DNA of 64,000 bases from Peptococcaceae bacterium UBA4068. GTDB taxonomy: Bacteria; Bacillota; Dehalobacteriia; UBA4068. Under the pieces are notes generated by a model. That model worked only from the letters and a program-made list of their open reading frames with translations. It did no database searches and was not told the DNA's origin. Position 1 is the stretch's first letter, and every line of letters begins with the position of its first letter. Both the position numbers and the translations under genes were made by a program. Location: the NCBI GenBank assembly GCA_002382665.1, contig DFZA01000009.1, positions 1 through 64,000 on the forward strand. Direction: 5' to 3'. Positions 44,651 to 53,117 of the stretch are shown one piece after another.

Positions 44651-47387
44651 GTGCCTCACCCCTTTGCTTTGCAACGCCTTTCAGTGGATCAAATAATACA
44701 CTTGCAGCCGTTTTGCCATCAAGTACAAGGTTAATTGTGTAATTACCGCCGCTTTGTTGATTACTTAACAGCGAGGCCAATCCGTTAACGCCGCCCTCAA
44801 TCATTTGCGCGGTTGTATATGTGCCGTTCATCTGCACATCCGTAGGAATACTGCCGTTAATCTGCTGCGATACGCTTGCCATTGTAGAGGTAAAGCCTTG
44901 TCCTAAACCCTGCGCCATGAATTTACCAACCTCTGCCCATTTCTTAGACGGTGAATTAATCTCCATTGATGCTTTAGCTGCCGACAAGGCAGACTGCAAA
45001 ACGCCAACAAATGTATTGGTTATTTCAGTTTGTTTTGAGGCAAATCCACTTGCAACACCGGCAGCAGAATCTTCTCCTAGCGTTGTCATATCGTTTTTAA
45101 TCCCGGATAATTCCTCCGGCATCTTATCAACAAAATTTGTCTTTAATTCATCCATCTCGCCTTGATAAAATTGTTGAGCAATAGACTTAGCAAGTTCTTG
45201 TTTTTCCTGCCATTTAGCAAGGTATGTAGCATATTCATCGTCTGTTAGGCCAGTTAATTTCTTAGTATAGTCATAAGCATCTTCGATGCTCATGCCCTCA
45301 ATTTCACTCAATAAGGAATCAGGAACGCCCCGCGTCTGCAAAGCCGATAATTGATTGCTATATTCAGTTAAGGTATCAATTTGCGACTGTAAATCAGTTA
45401 ATCCTAAACTATCGCCTAAATCTGTTTGAGTGCTTTCCAATAAGCCGCCAAAGTCAATTAACTTTTGTGCCATAGTGTCGCGAGCATTTTCTATATCGGT
45501 TATAGCGTCTTGGTAATCCTGCTGATAGCTTTTTACTAATTCAAGCCGGGTATTAAGTGATTCTTGTAATTTTTGTTCGGCTGTTTCCTCTGTTTTGTTG
45601 CTTAATTTATCAAGTTCACCCTGCAACCGTTCTTCTTCTTTAATTAGCGCATCACTTATTGTTTGAGCAACATCTATAACAGTCTGTTTAGTGCCTTCAA
45701 TACCGTTTGCCATGCCCTGACCGATATTTTCGCCAACTTCTTCCATGACTTTTGAAGGTGATTTAATACCAAAGAAACTTTTTATGGCTTTCAGTACGCT
45801 ACCGCACCACTTTTTAATTTTGCCAATCAACCAATCTGTAAGCTTATTTATGCCTTTCCAGAAACCTTTAACTAAAAACTCACCCAATTTGATGTAGTTT
45901 TCGGGAACATGCAAAGCAAAATCAAGAAGTCCTACAAAGAAATTTTTAATCTCTTTGCCGATTTTTATTACGGCGTTTCTAAAACCCTCATTGGTATTCC
46001 ATAGCACAATAATAGCCGTCACTAGGGCGGCTATAGCAGTAATAATTATACCTATTGGATTAGCACTCATGGCACCGTTTAGCAGTTTTTGCGCGATAGC
46101 CATTCCTTCTGTAGCAGTTCGCCATGTTTTCATTGCCACTACTACACCATTAACAATAGATGCCACTTCCCATGTAATCATACCTGCGCCGATTGCCGCT
46201 GCTGTCGTAGCAATAACGCTTGCATTATTAAATATCCAATTAAGCGCATTAGTTACGGGAGTCAAATTAAGATTTTTTACAAAATCAATGATTTTAGGCA
46301 TCATCTCATTTAAAACCGGCAATAACTTTTCGCCAAATTCTGCTGATAGGTTTTGTATTTCAAGTTTCAATATTCTTTGCTGATTTGCAAAACTATCAGA
46401 GGTTTTGGCAAAATCCCCCTGCGCGTCGGCAGTCACTGCCATTATATAGTTATATCGCAATGCAGCTTGTTCTGCTTGCGTCATTGAATTATACGCCTTA
46501 TTTATTCCTTGCGATAAGGCATAAGCTTCTAGGTTGGCAACTGTCATGTTAATACCAAGTTGTTTTAGTGGTTCAGTTTCGCCGGAAATACCAGAACGAA
46601 GTTTTTCAAATGCCTCTTCGGAATCAAGATTATAAAAAGATGCCATGTCGCCAGCAAGTCCCACTAAAGAAGTTGACATGCTAATAACAGCATCCTGACT
46701 TAACCCCATCGATTTAAGCATTGCACCCATAGTGCCAGAATATTGCTTTGCTGATAATTCACTTAATCCATATGCAGAGGCAGCGTTTTTGGCAAATTCG
46801 TTAATTATATCGGCACTTACTGAAAAAGTGGTATCAACCACATTTTGCACCTCTTGTAAATCACTGGCAATCTCAACGCCTTGTTTAGCAAAAGCTACTA
46901 TCGCAGCGGTAGCAGCCGCAAGGGCAACACCAACAGTCCGGGCAACATTTTTAAGCTTATCTTGCGCCTTTGTAAACTCGTCGCTATTAAGAGCAGCCGT
47001 TAATTGTGCTTGTCCGTATTCCTTGACGGCCTTTTCGTTGTCTTTGACTTCTTGCTCTGTTTTCTTTAGCTGTGCCTCGGCATTATTGAGTTTGATTTGC
47101 CAGTCCTTAACTTTGTTGGAATTCTCGCCATATTCTTGCTTGGCACTTTCCAATGCGGCAGTTAAAGTTTTGACTTTATTTTTCTGCTCATCTACTTGCG
47201 AATTTAATACCTTCTGTTTTGAGGTCAGAACGTCAATGCTGTTTTTGTTATCGCCAAATTCGGCGGTAACTTTTTTCATTTCTGAACCTAGTACAGAAAG
47301 GTTTTTATTAATACCAGATACGGCTTGTTTAAATTCCTTTTCACCATCTAAAGCAATTCCAGCCGCTATTTTCACATCATTAGCCAT
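44643..47387 (-). CDS. Tail tape measure protein
   Basis: This 914-residue protein has an N-terminal coiled coil (about 30-150), hydrophobic segments (about 150-170 and 385-470), a central TP901-like core (AKNAASAYGLSELSAKQYSG region) and a helical C-terminal half. It sets tail length and is ejected into the host envelope. AAAGGGGTG precedes the ATG. It directly follows the frameshifted tail chaperone. Confidence 0.92.
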   Translation of the reverse strand: MANDVKIAAGIALDGEKEFKQAVSGINKNLSVLGSEMKKVTAEFGDNKNSIDVLTSKQKVLNSQVDEQKNKVKTLTAALESAKQEYGENSNKVKDWQIKLNNAEAQLKKTEQEVKDNEKAVKEYGQAQLTAALNSDEFTKAQDKLKNVARTVGVALAAATAAIVAFAKQGVEIASDLQEVQNVVDTTFSVSADIINEFAKNAASAYGLSELSAKQYSGTMGAMLKSMGLSQDAVISMSTSLVGLAGDMASFYNLDSEEAFEKLRSGISGETEPLKQLGINMTVANLEAYALSQGINKAYNSMTQAEQAALRYNYIMAVTADAQGDFAKTSDSFANQQRILKLEIQNLSAEFGEKLLPVLNEMMPKIIDFVKNLNLTPVTNALNWIFNNASVIATTAAAIGAGMITWEVASIVNGVVVAMKTWRTATEGMAIAQKLLNGAMSANPIGIIITAIAALVTAIIVLWNTNEGFRNAVIKIGKEIKNFFVGLLDFALHVPENYIKLGEFLVKGFWKGINKLTDWLIGKIKKWCGSVLKAIKSFFGIKSPSKVMEEVGENIGQGMANGIEGTKQTVIDVAQTISDALIKEEERLQGELDKLSNKTEETAEQKLQESLNTRLELVKSYQQDYQDAITDIENARDTMAQKLIDFGGLLESTQTDLGDSLGLTDLQSQIDTLTEYSNQLSALQTRGVPDSLLSEIEGMSIEDAYDYTKKLTGLTDDEYATYLAKWQEKQELAKSIAQQFYQGEMDELKTNFVDKMPEELSGIKNDMTTLGEDSAAGVASGFASKQTEITNTFVGVLQSALSAAKASMEINSPSKKWAEVGKFMAQGLGQGFTSTMASVSQQINGSIPTDVQMNGTYTTAQMIEGGVNGLASLLSNQQSGGNYTINLVLDGKTAASVLFDPLKGVAKQRGEALG

Positions 47388-47399
47388 TTTTTCACCCCT

Positions 47400-47935
47400 T
47401 TAAAACGGGATAACATCATCTAGTGTAAGAGCTTTTTCGTATGTGCCATGCTCTTTTTGATACTCTTGATAGAGCATAAAAAGTTTACGGAGCGTCATAT
47501 GCCAAACTTCACGCTCCGTATATCCCAATAAGACTTTGCCTATAAATAAACTGCGAGCAACAGGAAATTTTTCTGTTACTCGCTCTGAGAGTTTGGGGAT
47601 TCATCCTCGTTTTTTGGCGTTCCCGCCGTAAAAGCTTCTAATATTTTTTTCGTTGCCTCTGTTATGTTGGAAGGGTTAAGCTTTCGCCCGATCATTCGTT
47701 CGTTTACCAGCTCGATATCAAGATTAAATTCTTCGATACCTTCATTAATCAAAACAGCCAGAATAAATTTTACTGTTTTAAATAATGTTCTATCATTGCT
47801 TAATAATTCCGGCAGCTTTTCAATAGATACATCAAAGCGGTCTTGAATATCGTCTATCGCGTTTAAGTCAAAATACAGTTTATAATCCTTGTTGCCAAGC
47901 GTTAAGTTGACACCTTGCGGTTTTAAATCACTCAT
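47400..47935 (-). CDS. Tail assembly chaperone, predicted -1 frameshift fusion (gpGT-like)
   Basis: Predicted -1 slippage at C CCA AAC (47591-47597) would join the 119-aa frame to a second frame that runs to the stop at 47400-47402, giving a 178-residue fusion. The extra part begins LSERVTEKFPVARSLFIGKV and ends TLDDVIPF. Lambda-like siphoviruses make G and GT tail chaperones this way, just before the tape measure gene, as here. The extension has no start codon or ribosome site of its own. Confidence 0.75.
47576..47935 (-). CDS. Tail assembly chaperone, unshifted product (gpG-like)
   Basis: This 119-residue acidic protein (GVNLTLGNKDYKLYFDLNAI start, NDRTLFKTVKFILAVLINEG core) lies between the major tail protein and the tape measure. 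It matches the Phage_TAC group of tail chaperones in size and position. It bridges tape measure and tube subunits during assembly. Most ribosomes should terminate at 47576-47578. Confidence 0.8.
   Translation of the reverse strand: MSDLKPQGVNLTLGNKDYKLYFDLNAIDDIQDRFDVSIEKLPELLSNDRTLFKTVKFILAVLINEGIEEFNLDIELVNERMIGRKLNPSNITEATKKILEAFTAGTPKNEDESPNSQSE
47591..47597 (-). promoter_or_regulatory. Programmed -1 frameshift slippery site
   Basis: CCCAAAC fits X XXY YYZ and is in register (C CCA AAC) with the 119-aa chaperone frame. It lies downstream of the TGA (47601-47603 region) that closes the -1 frame and upstream of the zero-frame stop. An earlier A AAA AAC (47609-47615) would run straight into that TGA. 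Confidence 0.75.
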
Positions 47936-47977
47936 ATAATATCCCCCTTAGAAAAGGGAGGCGCGAAGCCTCCCCTT

Positions 47978-48808
47978 TTATGCGGTTACAGTAATATACA
48001 GTTCGAGAATGCCGGAATTAGCGTAATCGGTCTTAGTTGCCACAGCTTTAATGCAAGTATTGGACGGATCAGCGCAAGCAATAGCCGTACTATACAAAGT
48101 GCCGTTTGTTGCGCTGGGAATGGTGCCGTCAGTTGTGTAATAAATAGACGCGCCGGAAGTAGCGCATGACAGCGTAACGCTTTGGGCATCGGCATATGTA
48201 CCAGATGCAACGCTAGAGGTCGGAACGGCGCAAGTCGCAGCCAAGCCACATTTTCCGTCAAGCCACGCTTTAGCCTCGGCCTCGCTGTCGAATGTTCCTT
48301 CCTCTTTCCAAAGTTCATCTGCGGCAACAAAAATAGTACCTTCCAAAGTGGTAGTACCAAATTCAACATTCTGGCCTTTGGTTTTCATCTCATCGGCAGG
48401 CTCTTTAAATTGAACTTTCTTCAACCAAATAGCGCGCCAATAATTTACCCCGCTAACAATCTTTTTGCCGTAAAAACCAAAGCCTACATATCCGGGTGCG
48501 CTTGAAACGCCAGCGGATAATTCTTTTGTACCGGCGCTTGCGTCAATTACACTTCCCTCGGTATACCCCAATAATGCCACCTGCACGGCGTTAGAGAGAT
48601 TATCAATCTCAATCGAAATTGTTCCGTCAGCGAAGCTCTGATCGCTTTCTCTTATCCCATCGTCGGAATAAAGTTTAGTATCATTAGTATTAATTGAAAT
48701 ATTCGCAGTAATCGCCTGCGCCAAAACAGCACCGCCAGAATAAGTAATAGCGGAAGTTGTTTCCGTTGCACCTGCGTAAACAGGATATTTTAAACCTACT
48801 TTTGCCAT
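47978..48808 (-). CDS. Major tail (tube) protein with C-terminal CHB_HEX_C-like Ig domain
   Basis: This 276-residue protein has an N-terminal tail-tube domain (about 1-180) and a C-terminal domain (about 190-276) with SGTYADAQSVTLSCATSGAS and IYYTTDGTIPS. That is the chitobiase/beta-hexosaminidase C-terminal Ig-like module seen on some phage tail tubes. The tube forms the tail channel; the extra domain would decorate its outside and may bind cell-surface glycans. It lies upstream of the tail chaperone. Confidence 0.88.
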   Translation of the reverse strand: MAKVGLKYPVYAGATETTSAITYSGGAVLAQAITANISINTNDTKLYSDDGIRESDQSFADGTISIEIDNLSNAVQVALLGYTEGSVIDASAGTKELSAGVSSAPGYVGFGFYGKKIVSGVNYWRAIWLKKVQFKEPADEMKTKGQNVEFGTTTLEGTIFVAADELWKEEGTFDSEAEAKAWLDGKCGLAATCAVPTSSVASGTYADAQSVTLSCATSGASIYYTTDGTIPSATNGTLYSTAIACADPSNTCIKAVATKTDYANSGILELYITVTA

Positions 48809-48819
48809 TGTCTTACCTC

Positions 48820-49155
48820 CTAATCGTTAATTGTTCCTTCTATCCATGCCTCAACTACAACATGGTTGTATTTAGTGTCGGATTCATATAGTTCTTGAGT
48901 GTTAATAATAGTAAAGCCACTCGCTCGAAGTAGTTTGCGAATGGCTTTTTTAAGCGCCTGTGGGTTTGATTTTGTGAAACCGTGGACTTGTATTGTTGTT
49001 TCGTCGTATAAGTCTGTATCATCTGCCCTCAATGCTGGGCGCTCATCGGAGTAATTAAAGGTGATATAATCTGTTGCCGCACCTTCATAGACATTAGCTT
49101 GAACAGGCAGGCTGAGAGAGGTTAGCGCGGTAACAACTATTGAGTTAATATTCAT
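48820..49155 (-). CDS. Tail completion / terminator protein
   Basis: This 111-residue protein (SLSLPVQANVYEGAATDYIT region) has the size, position and general pattern of the DUF3168-like tail terminators that cap the tail tube. It overlaps the HK97 gp10-like gene by four bases and precedes the major tail protein. Confidence 0.7.
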   Translation of the reverse strand: MNINSIVVTALTSLSLPVQANVYEGAATDYITFNYSDERPALRADDTDLYDETTIQVHGFTKSNPQALKKAIRKLLRASGFTIINTQELYESDTKYNHVVVEAWIEGTIND

Positions 49156-49562
49156 TTGCTAACCTCCCTTTCAAACACTTCTCGCATTTTATTAAGCACG
49201 GCAGGCTCGCTGTCTTTGATTGCCTTTGCCAACATCGGAGTAGGCGGCTGTTTAGATGTGCCATATTCCATATATGCCAACTTTTCCATGTTGCGAACAC
49301 CTTTTGCATCTTTGCCAGTTGGACGCACGACAGCATAAAATCCATTGCTAATATATTTAGCTTTAGTTGACTTAACCGAAGCAAGCATTGCGCCTGTTGA
49401 ATAATCACTATCCTCTGTTTTAGCGACTATGCCACGCTGCACATTATGTTTCAAATAAGGCATAGCTTCATCTATCATTTTAGGTGCGATACGGTCAACT
49501 TTTTCTAACCTGCCAAGCTGCTTGATAAAGTCAGTTGATATTTCAAAATCAAATTTACCCAT
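49152..49562 (-). CDS. HK97 gp10-family head-tail protein
   Basis: This 136-residue protein starts MGKFDFEISTDFIKQLGRLE and contains MLASVKSTKAKYISNGFYAV and LAYMEYGTSKQPPTPMLAKA, which fit the HK97 gp10/tail-component family. It works at the head-tail joint. It is followed by the tail terminator (ATGA overlap) and preceded by the head-tail adaptor. Confidence 0.85.
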   Translation of the reverse strand: MGKFDFEISTDFIKQLGRLEKVDRIAPKMIDEAMPYLKHNVQRGIVAKTEDSDYSTGAMLASVKSTKAKYISNGFYAVVRPTGKDAKGVRNMEKLAYMEYGTSKQPPTPMLAKAIKDSEPAVLNKMREVFEREVSK

Positions 49563-49563
49563 G

Positions 49564-49863
49564 TTACACCGCCTTATCGGAGCAGGTCAGCTCAACTATT
49601 CCAAGCCCTTTTTGGTATGCACGAATAATATCGTATGTTTTAGTGCCGTAAACAACCTGCGTTTGGTTTCCCCAATCCTCCGCGTTAACCTCAAAGGCAA
49701 TAGAAGCATCAATACCGTTAGCGTTAGCAGCATAAAACTCCGACCTTGTGACAGATCTAACATCCGCCCATACCGCTGTGTCGGTGTTAGTTTCTGTCGT
49801 GTAGCCGCTTGTATCAATGCCAACCGTAACAGCCCTAAGAGTGATTGAATCAGAAAAATACAT
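49564..49863 (-). CDS. Head-tail adaptor (SPP1 gp16-like)
   Basis: This 99-residue protein contains TAVWADVRSVTRSEFYAANA and VVYGTKTYDIIRAYQKGLG, as in Phage_H_T_join proteins. It forms the stopper or adaptor ring below the portal. It lies between the gp6-like connector and gp10-like genes, the usual order. Confidence 0.82.
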   Translation of the reverse strand: MYFSDSITLRAVTVGIDTSGYTTETNTDTAVWADVRSVTRSEFYAANANGIDASIAFEVNAEDWGNQTQVVYGTKTYDIIRAYQKGLGIVELTCSDKAV

Positions 49864-49874
49864 TTAATCACCCC

Positions 49875-50390
49875 TTAACTCAAAGCAACATTGACTGTTG
49901 CCGTTGCGGTAACATCAAGGTCAACCTCTTGCGAAGTGTAACCAGTTTTAACGATTGTGTAAGTCTGATTAACACCTGCGGAAACATAATAAAATACTGT
50001 CGTACCTGCTGCATCGGTTTCCTTTGTTTCGCTGTTGAAAGTGATTTCAACATCGGCAACCGCAGTCGCGCCAGCTTTACAGATAAAGGTGATATTGTAA
50101 GAGTTATAATCCCTGCGCCGCCGTAGTTCGTCTCTTAGTTGGAAATAATCTTCTCTATTTAGTGCCGCATCTTCATTGGATAGCCCAAACTTCCACCGGG
50201 CATAACAACGGACAGCCCCTAGAATGAGACTGTCCATTTCATCAACTACTTTTGCGCTTGTTACGCCCACGCTTTGTAGGTCAAGGCGGCACTCTTCGAT
50301 AATATCCGTTAGCTCGGCATCAACATCTGTCGAGGTGTTACGCCGCACAGAACGCCGAATTTTTGTTAAATAAGTATCAGATACCGCCAT
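49875..50390 (-). CDS. Head-tail connector (gp6-like) fused to Ig-like domain
   Basis: This 171-residue protein has an N-terminal gp6-like connector (about 1-95; YARWKFGLSNEDAALNREDY onward). An extra C-terminal beta domain follows (about 97-171; ITFICKAGATAVADVEITFN) like a carboxypeptidase-regulatory/Ig fold. Connectors of this family are usually only the first part. The extra domain probably sits on the outside of the neck. Confidence 0.75.
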   Translation of the reverse strand: MAVSDTYLTKIRRSVRRNTSTDVDAELTDIIEECRLDLQSVGVTSAKVVDEMDSLILGAVRCYARWKFGLSNEDAALNREDYFQLRDELRRRRDYNSYNITFICKAGATAVADVEITFNSETKETDAAGTTVFYYVSAGVNQTYTIVKTGYTSQEVDLDVTATATVNVALS

Positions 50391-50402
50391 ATTAAGACCT
50401 CC

Positions 50403-51338
50403 TTAAACCACGATATACAGATCAATAGGTTTGAGACCGTCAGGAGTTCCGTTCAAGGCTATAACATTCTTTTCAATCTCGTCAGCGTCCGGCGTAACGG
50501 TTCCAGTATCTGCCGCGTTATCAAACAGTTTGACAACAACAAGCTCGTCAGCAGAAAGCATGTAAGGGATGCCGAATTTCTTGCCTATACCAACAGAGAC
50601 CTTATCTTCCGCGACACCGGAAACTGTATCAACCGCGATTACCCCAAGAGTAATAGCGGAATCACCAGCGGTCTTAACTGTAAGGTTGATTGTCGCGTCC
50701 TGTGCGGCATATGCTTTGGATTCAATAGTGACGTTCACGGTTGCGGCTGCAGCCAGCCATTTAGCAGTAAAAGTCGCGTTCGCGTTAAGCCCCGCAGCGA
50801 GCTTTACTGCGGCTTCCGTGGGCGTGTCATCGCCAACAAGGAACGAAACCGTAACGTCAAAAGCATCGCCGGTCTGCTCAGATAAGAATGTAAACACCGT
50901 TGAGCCTGCCGCCTGGGCGCCCTGCGTGACCTCAACGGTTGCTTTCTGCTTTGCGGGCGCGTTAGTGCGAGCGGGAAGGTCAACCTTGGTGATAGATTTG
51001 AAAGCTAGGTTTCCGGGTTTAGCTGTCGTGCCGTCAAGCGCGATGGTTTCATCTATCGCCTCTCCCGCAAAGTTCGTACCATATACCTTGACATTGCCGG
51101 TTATATTTGCCGCAGAGCCGTCAACCTTAACATTTCTCGGAACGATGGGATCAGTAAAGCCGGTTGTTACAGATGTGGCTTCCGCTCCCATTGCGGTTAA
51201 AGCCATAACCGCCGTGTCTGATTCAGCAGATGCAGATGCAGCCGGAATATTGTAATGCGCGATAAATCCGCGGTCTATGGTTGTATTGGCATCGGTTTTA
51301 ATTGTGCCAATTTTTGGGTTAAATCCTACTCTTGCCAT
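50403..51338 (-). CDS. Structural protein next to capsid (decoration or head-fibre candidate)
   Basis: This 311-residue Ala/Thr/Val-rich beta protein has no catalytic motif (RNVKVDGSAANITGNVKVYG and AVKLAAGLNANATFTAKW segments). It lies between the capsid gene and the connector, a place often used for capsid decoration or head-fibre proteins. A role as a second tail protein cannot be excluded. AGGAGG-like sequence precedes the ATG. Confidence 0.55.
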   Translation of the reverse strand: MARVGFNPKIGTIKTDANTTIDRGFIAHYNIPAASASAESDTAVMALTAMGAEATSVTTGFTDPIVPRNVKVDGSAANITGNVKVYGTNFAGEAIDETIALDGTTAKPGNLAFKSITKVDLPARTNAPAKQKATVEVTQGAQAAGSTVFTFLSEQTGDAFDVTVSFLVGDDTPTEAAVKLAAGLNANATFTAKWLAAAATVNVTIESKAYAAQDATINLTVKTAGDSAITLGVIAVDTVSGVAEDKVSVGIGKKFGIPYMLSADELVVVKLFDNAADTGTVTPDADEIEKNVIALNGTPDGLKPIDLYIVV

Positions 51339-51392
51339 ATTATTACCTCCATTTTTTAAGGGCGCTTAGCTAGGCGCCCTGTTATCGTTTAC

Positions 51393-52508
51393 TTAGGACT
51401 TTTTAACTCTAAGGAAACCGTTTTTGGCAGTAACATTACCGCCGGCGAATATAACGCCGCGATGAGCAATCATGCCCTCTTTGAATTTATAGTCGGTGGA
51501 GCGAGATACTTCAAGGTCGGAGAAAATACCCATCGTATAATTGGAAAGCGGACCATAAGCCATAGCGTACTGACCAGAAGTGGTGGCGGCGGCGGAGATG
51601 GCTTTACAGTTGGAATTAATGATATAAGGAACCCCATCAATAGTGCCAAAGTTTCCTTTTGGCTTTACGTCGTAAATCTTTTGACCATTAGCATCGCGGA
51701 GCTGTGCAAAAGCCTTAAGATCAACTTTGTTTAATATCAAAACAGCAAGGTCTTCGACATCTTCATTACCGCCAAAGGAATAGATGATTTCGTCAAGGGT
51801 GTTCTCGTCAATCTCGGCAAAGTCAATATCGGTAGCCGCGTCAATAGCAGTAGCGCCATCGTCAAAGATGCCTACAAAGTGACCGCTTGCGCCATCGCCA
51901 ATAAGAATTTCTTTGGTGATCTTTTTGCGTTCTGCAATGGAGATGCCTTTGACAACTTCAGCATCAAAATTAGCGGCAGGAAGTTTAATAAGCTCTTCGG
52001 AATCTTCCGTATAAGCAACGATCTTTGTTTTGGTAACTTCCGCATATCCAAAAGTAGCGTCAGCATCGGTCAATGTAGTATCGTTTTCGGTAGCATATTC
52101 GCCCTCGCCGTAACCAGTGGAATAGGGCTGTTTAAAACTCTCACCGCCTGTGAATTGTTTAATGTTAACATTATCAAGCAGACTGGAAACCTCGTTAAAA
52201 GTAGGTTTGATATCAGACGCTTGATATGCAGGAATAATAACGCCGGTGCTGGCAATAGTTACAGAGCGTTTCTCAAGCAACGCTTTGCCGCGCTTTTCGG
52301 CTTCGCTTTCATCTTTTCTGCTTTGCGGCTTCGGCTCAGGAGTTCCGAGCTTTCCGGCTAAATCCATTTTTGATCTGACCTGTGCTTCTTCTTTGTCAAG
52401 CCCATCAACCTCGGTATTGAGTTCTGCTAATCTTTTTTCGTCTGCTCCGGCTAACTCATTTTTGATCTCGGCCTTGCGGGCGATAATTTCTTGTAATCTC
52501 TTTTCCAT
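51393..52508 (-). CDS. HK97-type major capsid protein
   Basis: This 371-residue protein has an N-terminal coiled-coil delta (scaffold) region (about 1-60; MEKRLQEIIARKAEIKNELA) followed by the HK97 fold (about 100-371). This includes VIIPAYQASDIKPTFNEVSS and a P-domain-like middle. The delta region should be removed by the protease encoded just upstream. It follows the protease by four bases in the usual portal-protease-capsid order. Confidence 0.93.
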   Translation of the reverse strand: MEKRLQEIIARKAEIKNELAGADEKRLAELNTEVDGLDKEEAQVRSKMDLAGKLGTPEPKPQSRKDESEAEKRGKALLEKRSVTIASTGVIIPAYQASDIKPTFNEVSSLLDNVNIKQFTGGESFKQPYSTGYGEGEYATENDTTLTDADATFGYAEVTKTKIVAYTEDSEELIKLPAANFDAEVVKGISIAERKKITKEILIGDGASGHFVGIFDDGATAIDAATDIDFAEIDENTLDEIIYSFGGNEDVEDLAVLILNKVDLKAFAQLRDANGQKIYDVKPKGNFGTIDGVPYIINSNCKAISAAATTSGQYAMAYGPLSNYTMGIFSDLEVSRSTDYKFKEGMIAHRGVIFAGGNVTAKNGFLRVKKS

Positions 52509-52511
52509 TGT

Positions 52512-53117
52512 TTATTTCCCTCCGTTTAATTTTAGTTTGAGTGCCAATCTCTGCCTTGCAAGTTCGGTATCCACCTTTTGCTGATGTTGCCGAGCTACCG
52601 CCTCCGCATCAGCCTTGCGCGCTTCAATTGATGTATCGTCATACGCGGGTATGTCAACCGCGCTAACGTCGTATAAACGCTTTACCCTTAAAACAGTCCA
52701 CATACGATTTTCAAAGTCGTATGCTTCCTGACCGATAGTGAATTGAAAACTCATACGGTCTATGTAACCCTTTGAAATCTCGTCATAAAGTTTGCGACCT
52801 TCTTCTGTACCGTCTAATCTTGCCCTAACAAAAAGACCGTCGTTATCGACAGCCAGTTGAAGCGTTTTATTTCTTGTTCGAGCCATGACTTTGCCGGAAT
52901 GATTGTAATTAAAAATGACGTCCTCCATTTTGCAATCGGTGAAAGCGTCATTTGCTATTTGTTCTTTGTATTCCATTCCTTCCAGCTCAAATAATACCGT
53001 GGGTGAGTTAAATCTCGCCGCATAACCTTCGACCCAAAATTCCGGCTCCTGCCCTTCAACCAACTCTGATCTGATCTGAAAATCAAATCTCCGCTCTATT
53101 AAGTTAGTTCTGTCCAT
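52512..53117 (-). CDS. Prohead protease (HK97/U35 type)
   Basis: This 201-residue protein is the HK97-type maturation protease. Catalytic candidates are His in FNYNHSGKVMART and Ser in DRMSFQF, and YGARFN-like residues appear as YAARFNSP. The ATG at 53117 has AGGAGG six bases upstream. Longer frames overlap the portal gene more. It cleaves the capsid delta domain during head maturation. Confidence 0.9.
   Translation of the reverse strand: MDRTNLIERRFDFQIRSELVEGQEPEFWVEGYAARFNSPTVLFELEGMEYKEQIANDAFTDCKMEDVIFNYNHSGKVMARTRNKTLQLAVDNDGLFVRARLDGTEEGRKLYDEISKGYIDRMSFQFTIGQEAYDFENRMWTVLRVKRLYDVSAVDIPAYDDTSIEARKADAEAVARQHQQKVDTELARQRLALKLKLNGGK

Noticed and set aside
46732..47403. 223-codon plus-strand frame inside the tape measure gene
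   Set aside because: It is antisense to a well-supported tape measure gene and has Cys/Ser-rich composition typical of a shadow frame.
47609..47615. A AAA AAC as the tail-chaperone frameshift site
   Set aside because: The -1 frame after it meets TGA within three codons. The later CCCAAAC is the only in-phase heptamer that opens the extension.
50569..51255. 228-codon plus-strand frame opposite the structural protein
   Set aside because: Its composition mirrors the Ala/Val-rich minus-strand gene and it has no ribosome site.
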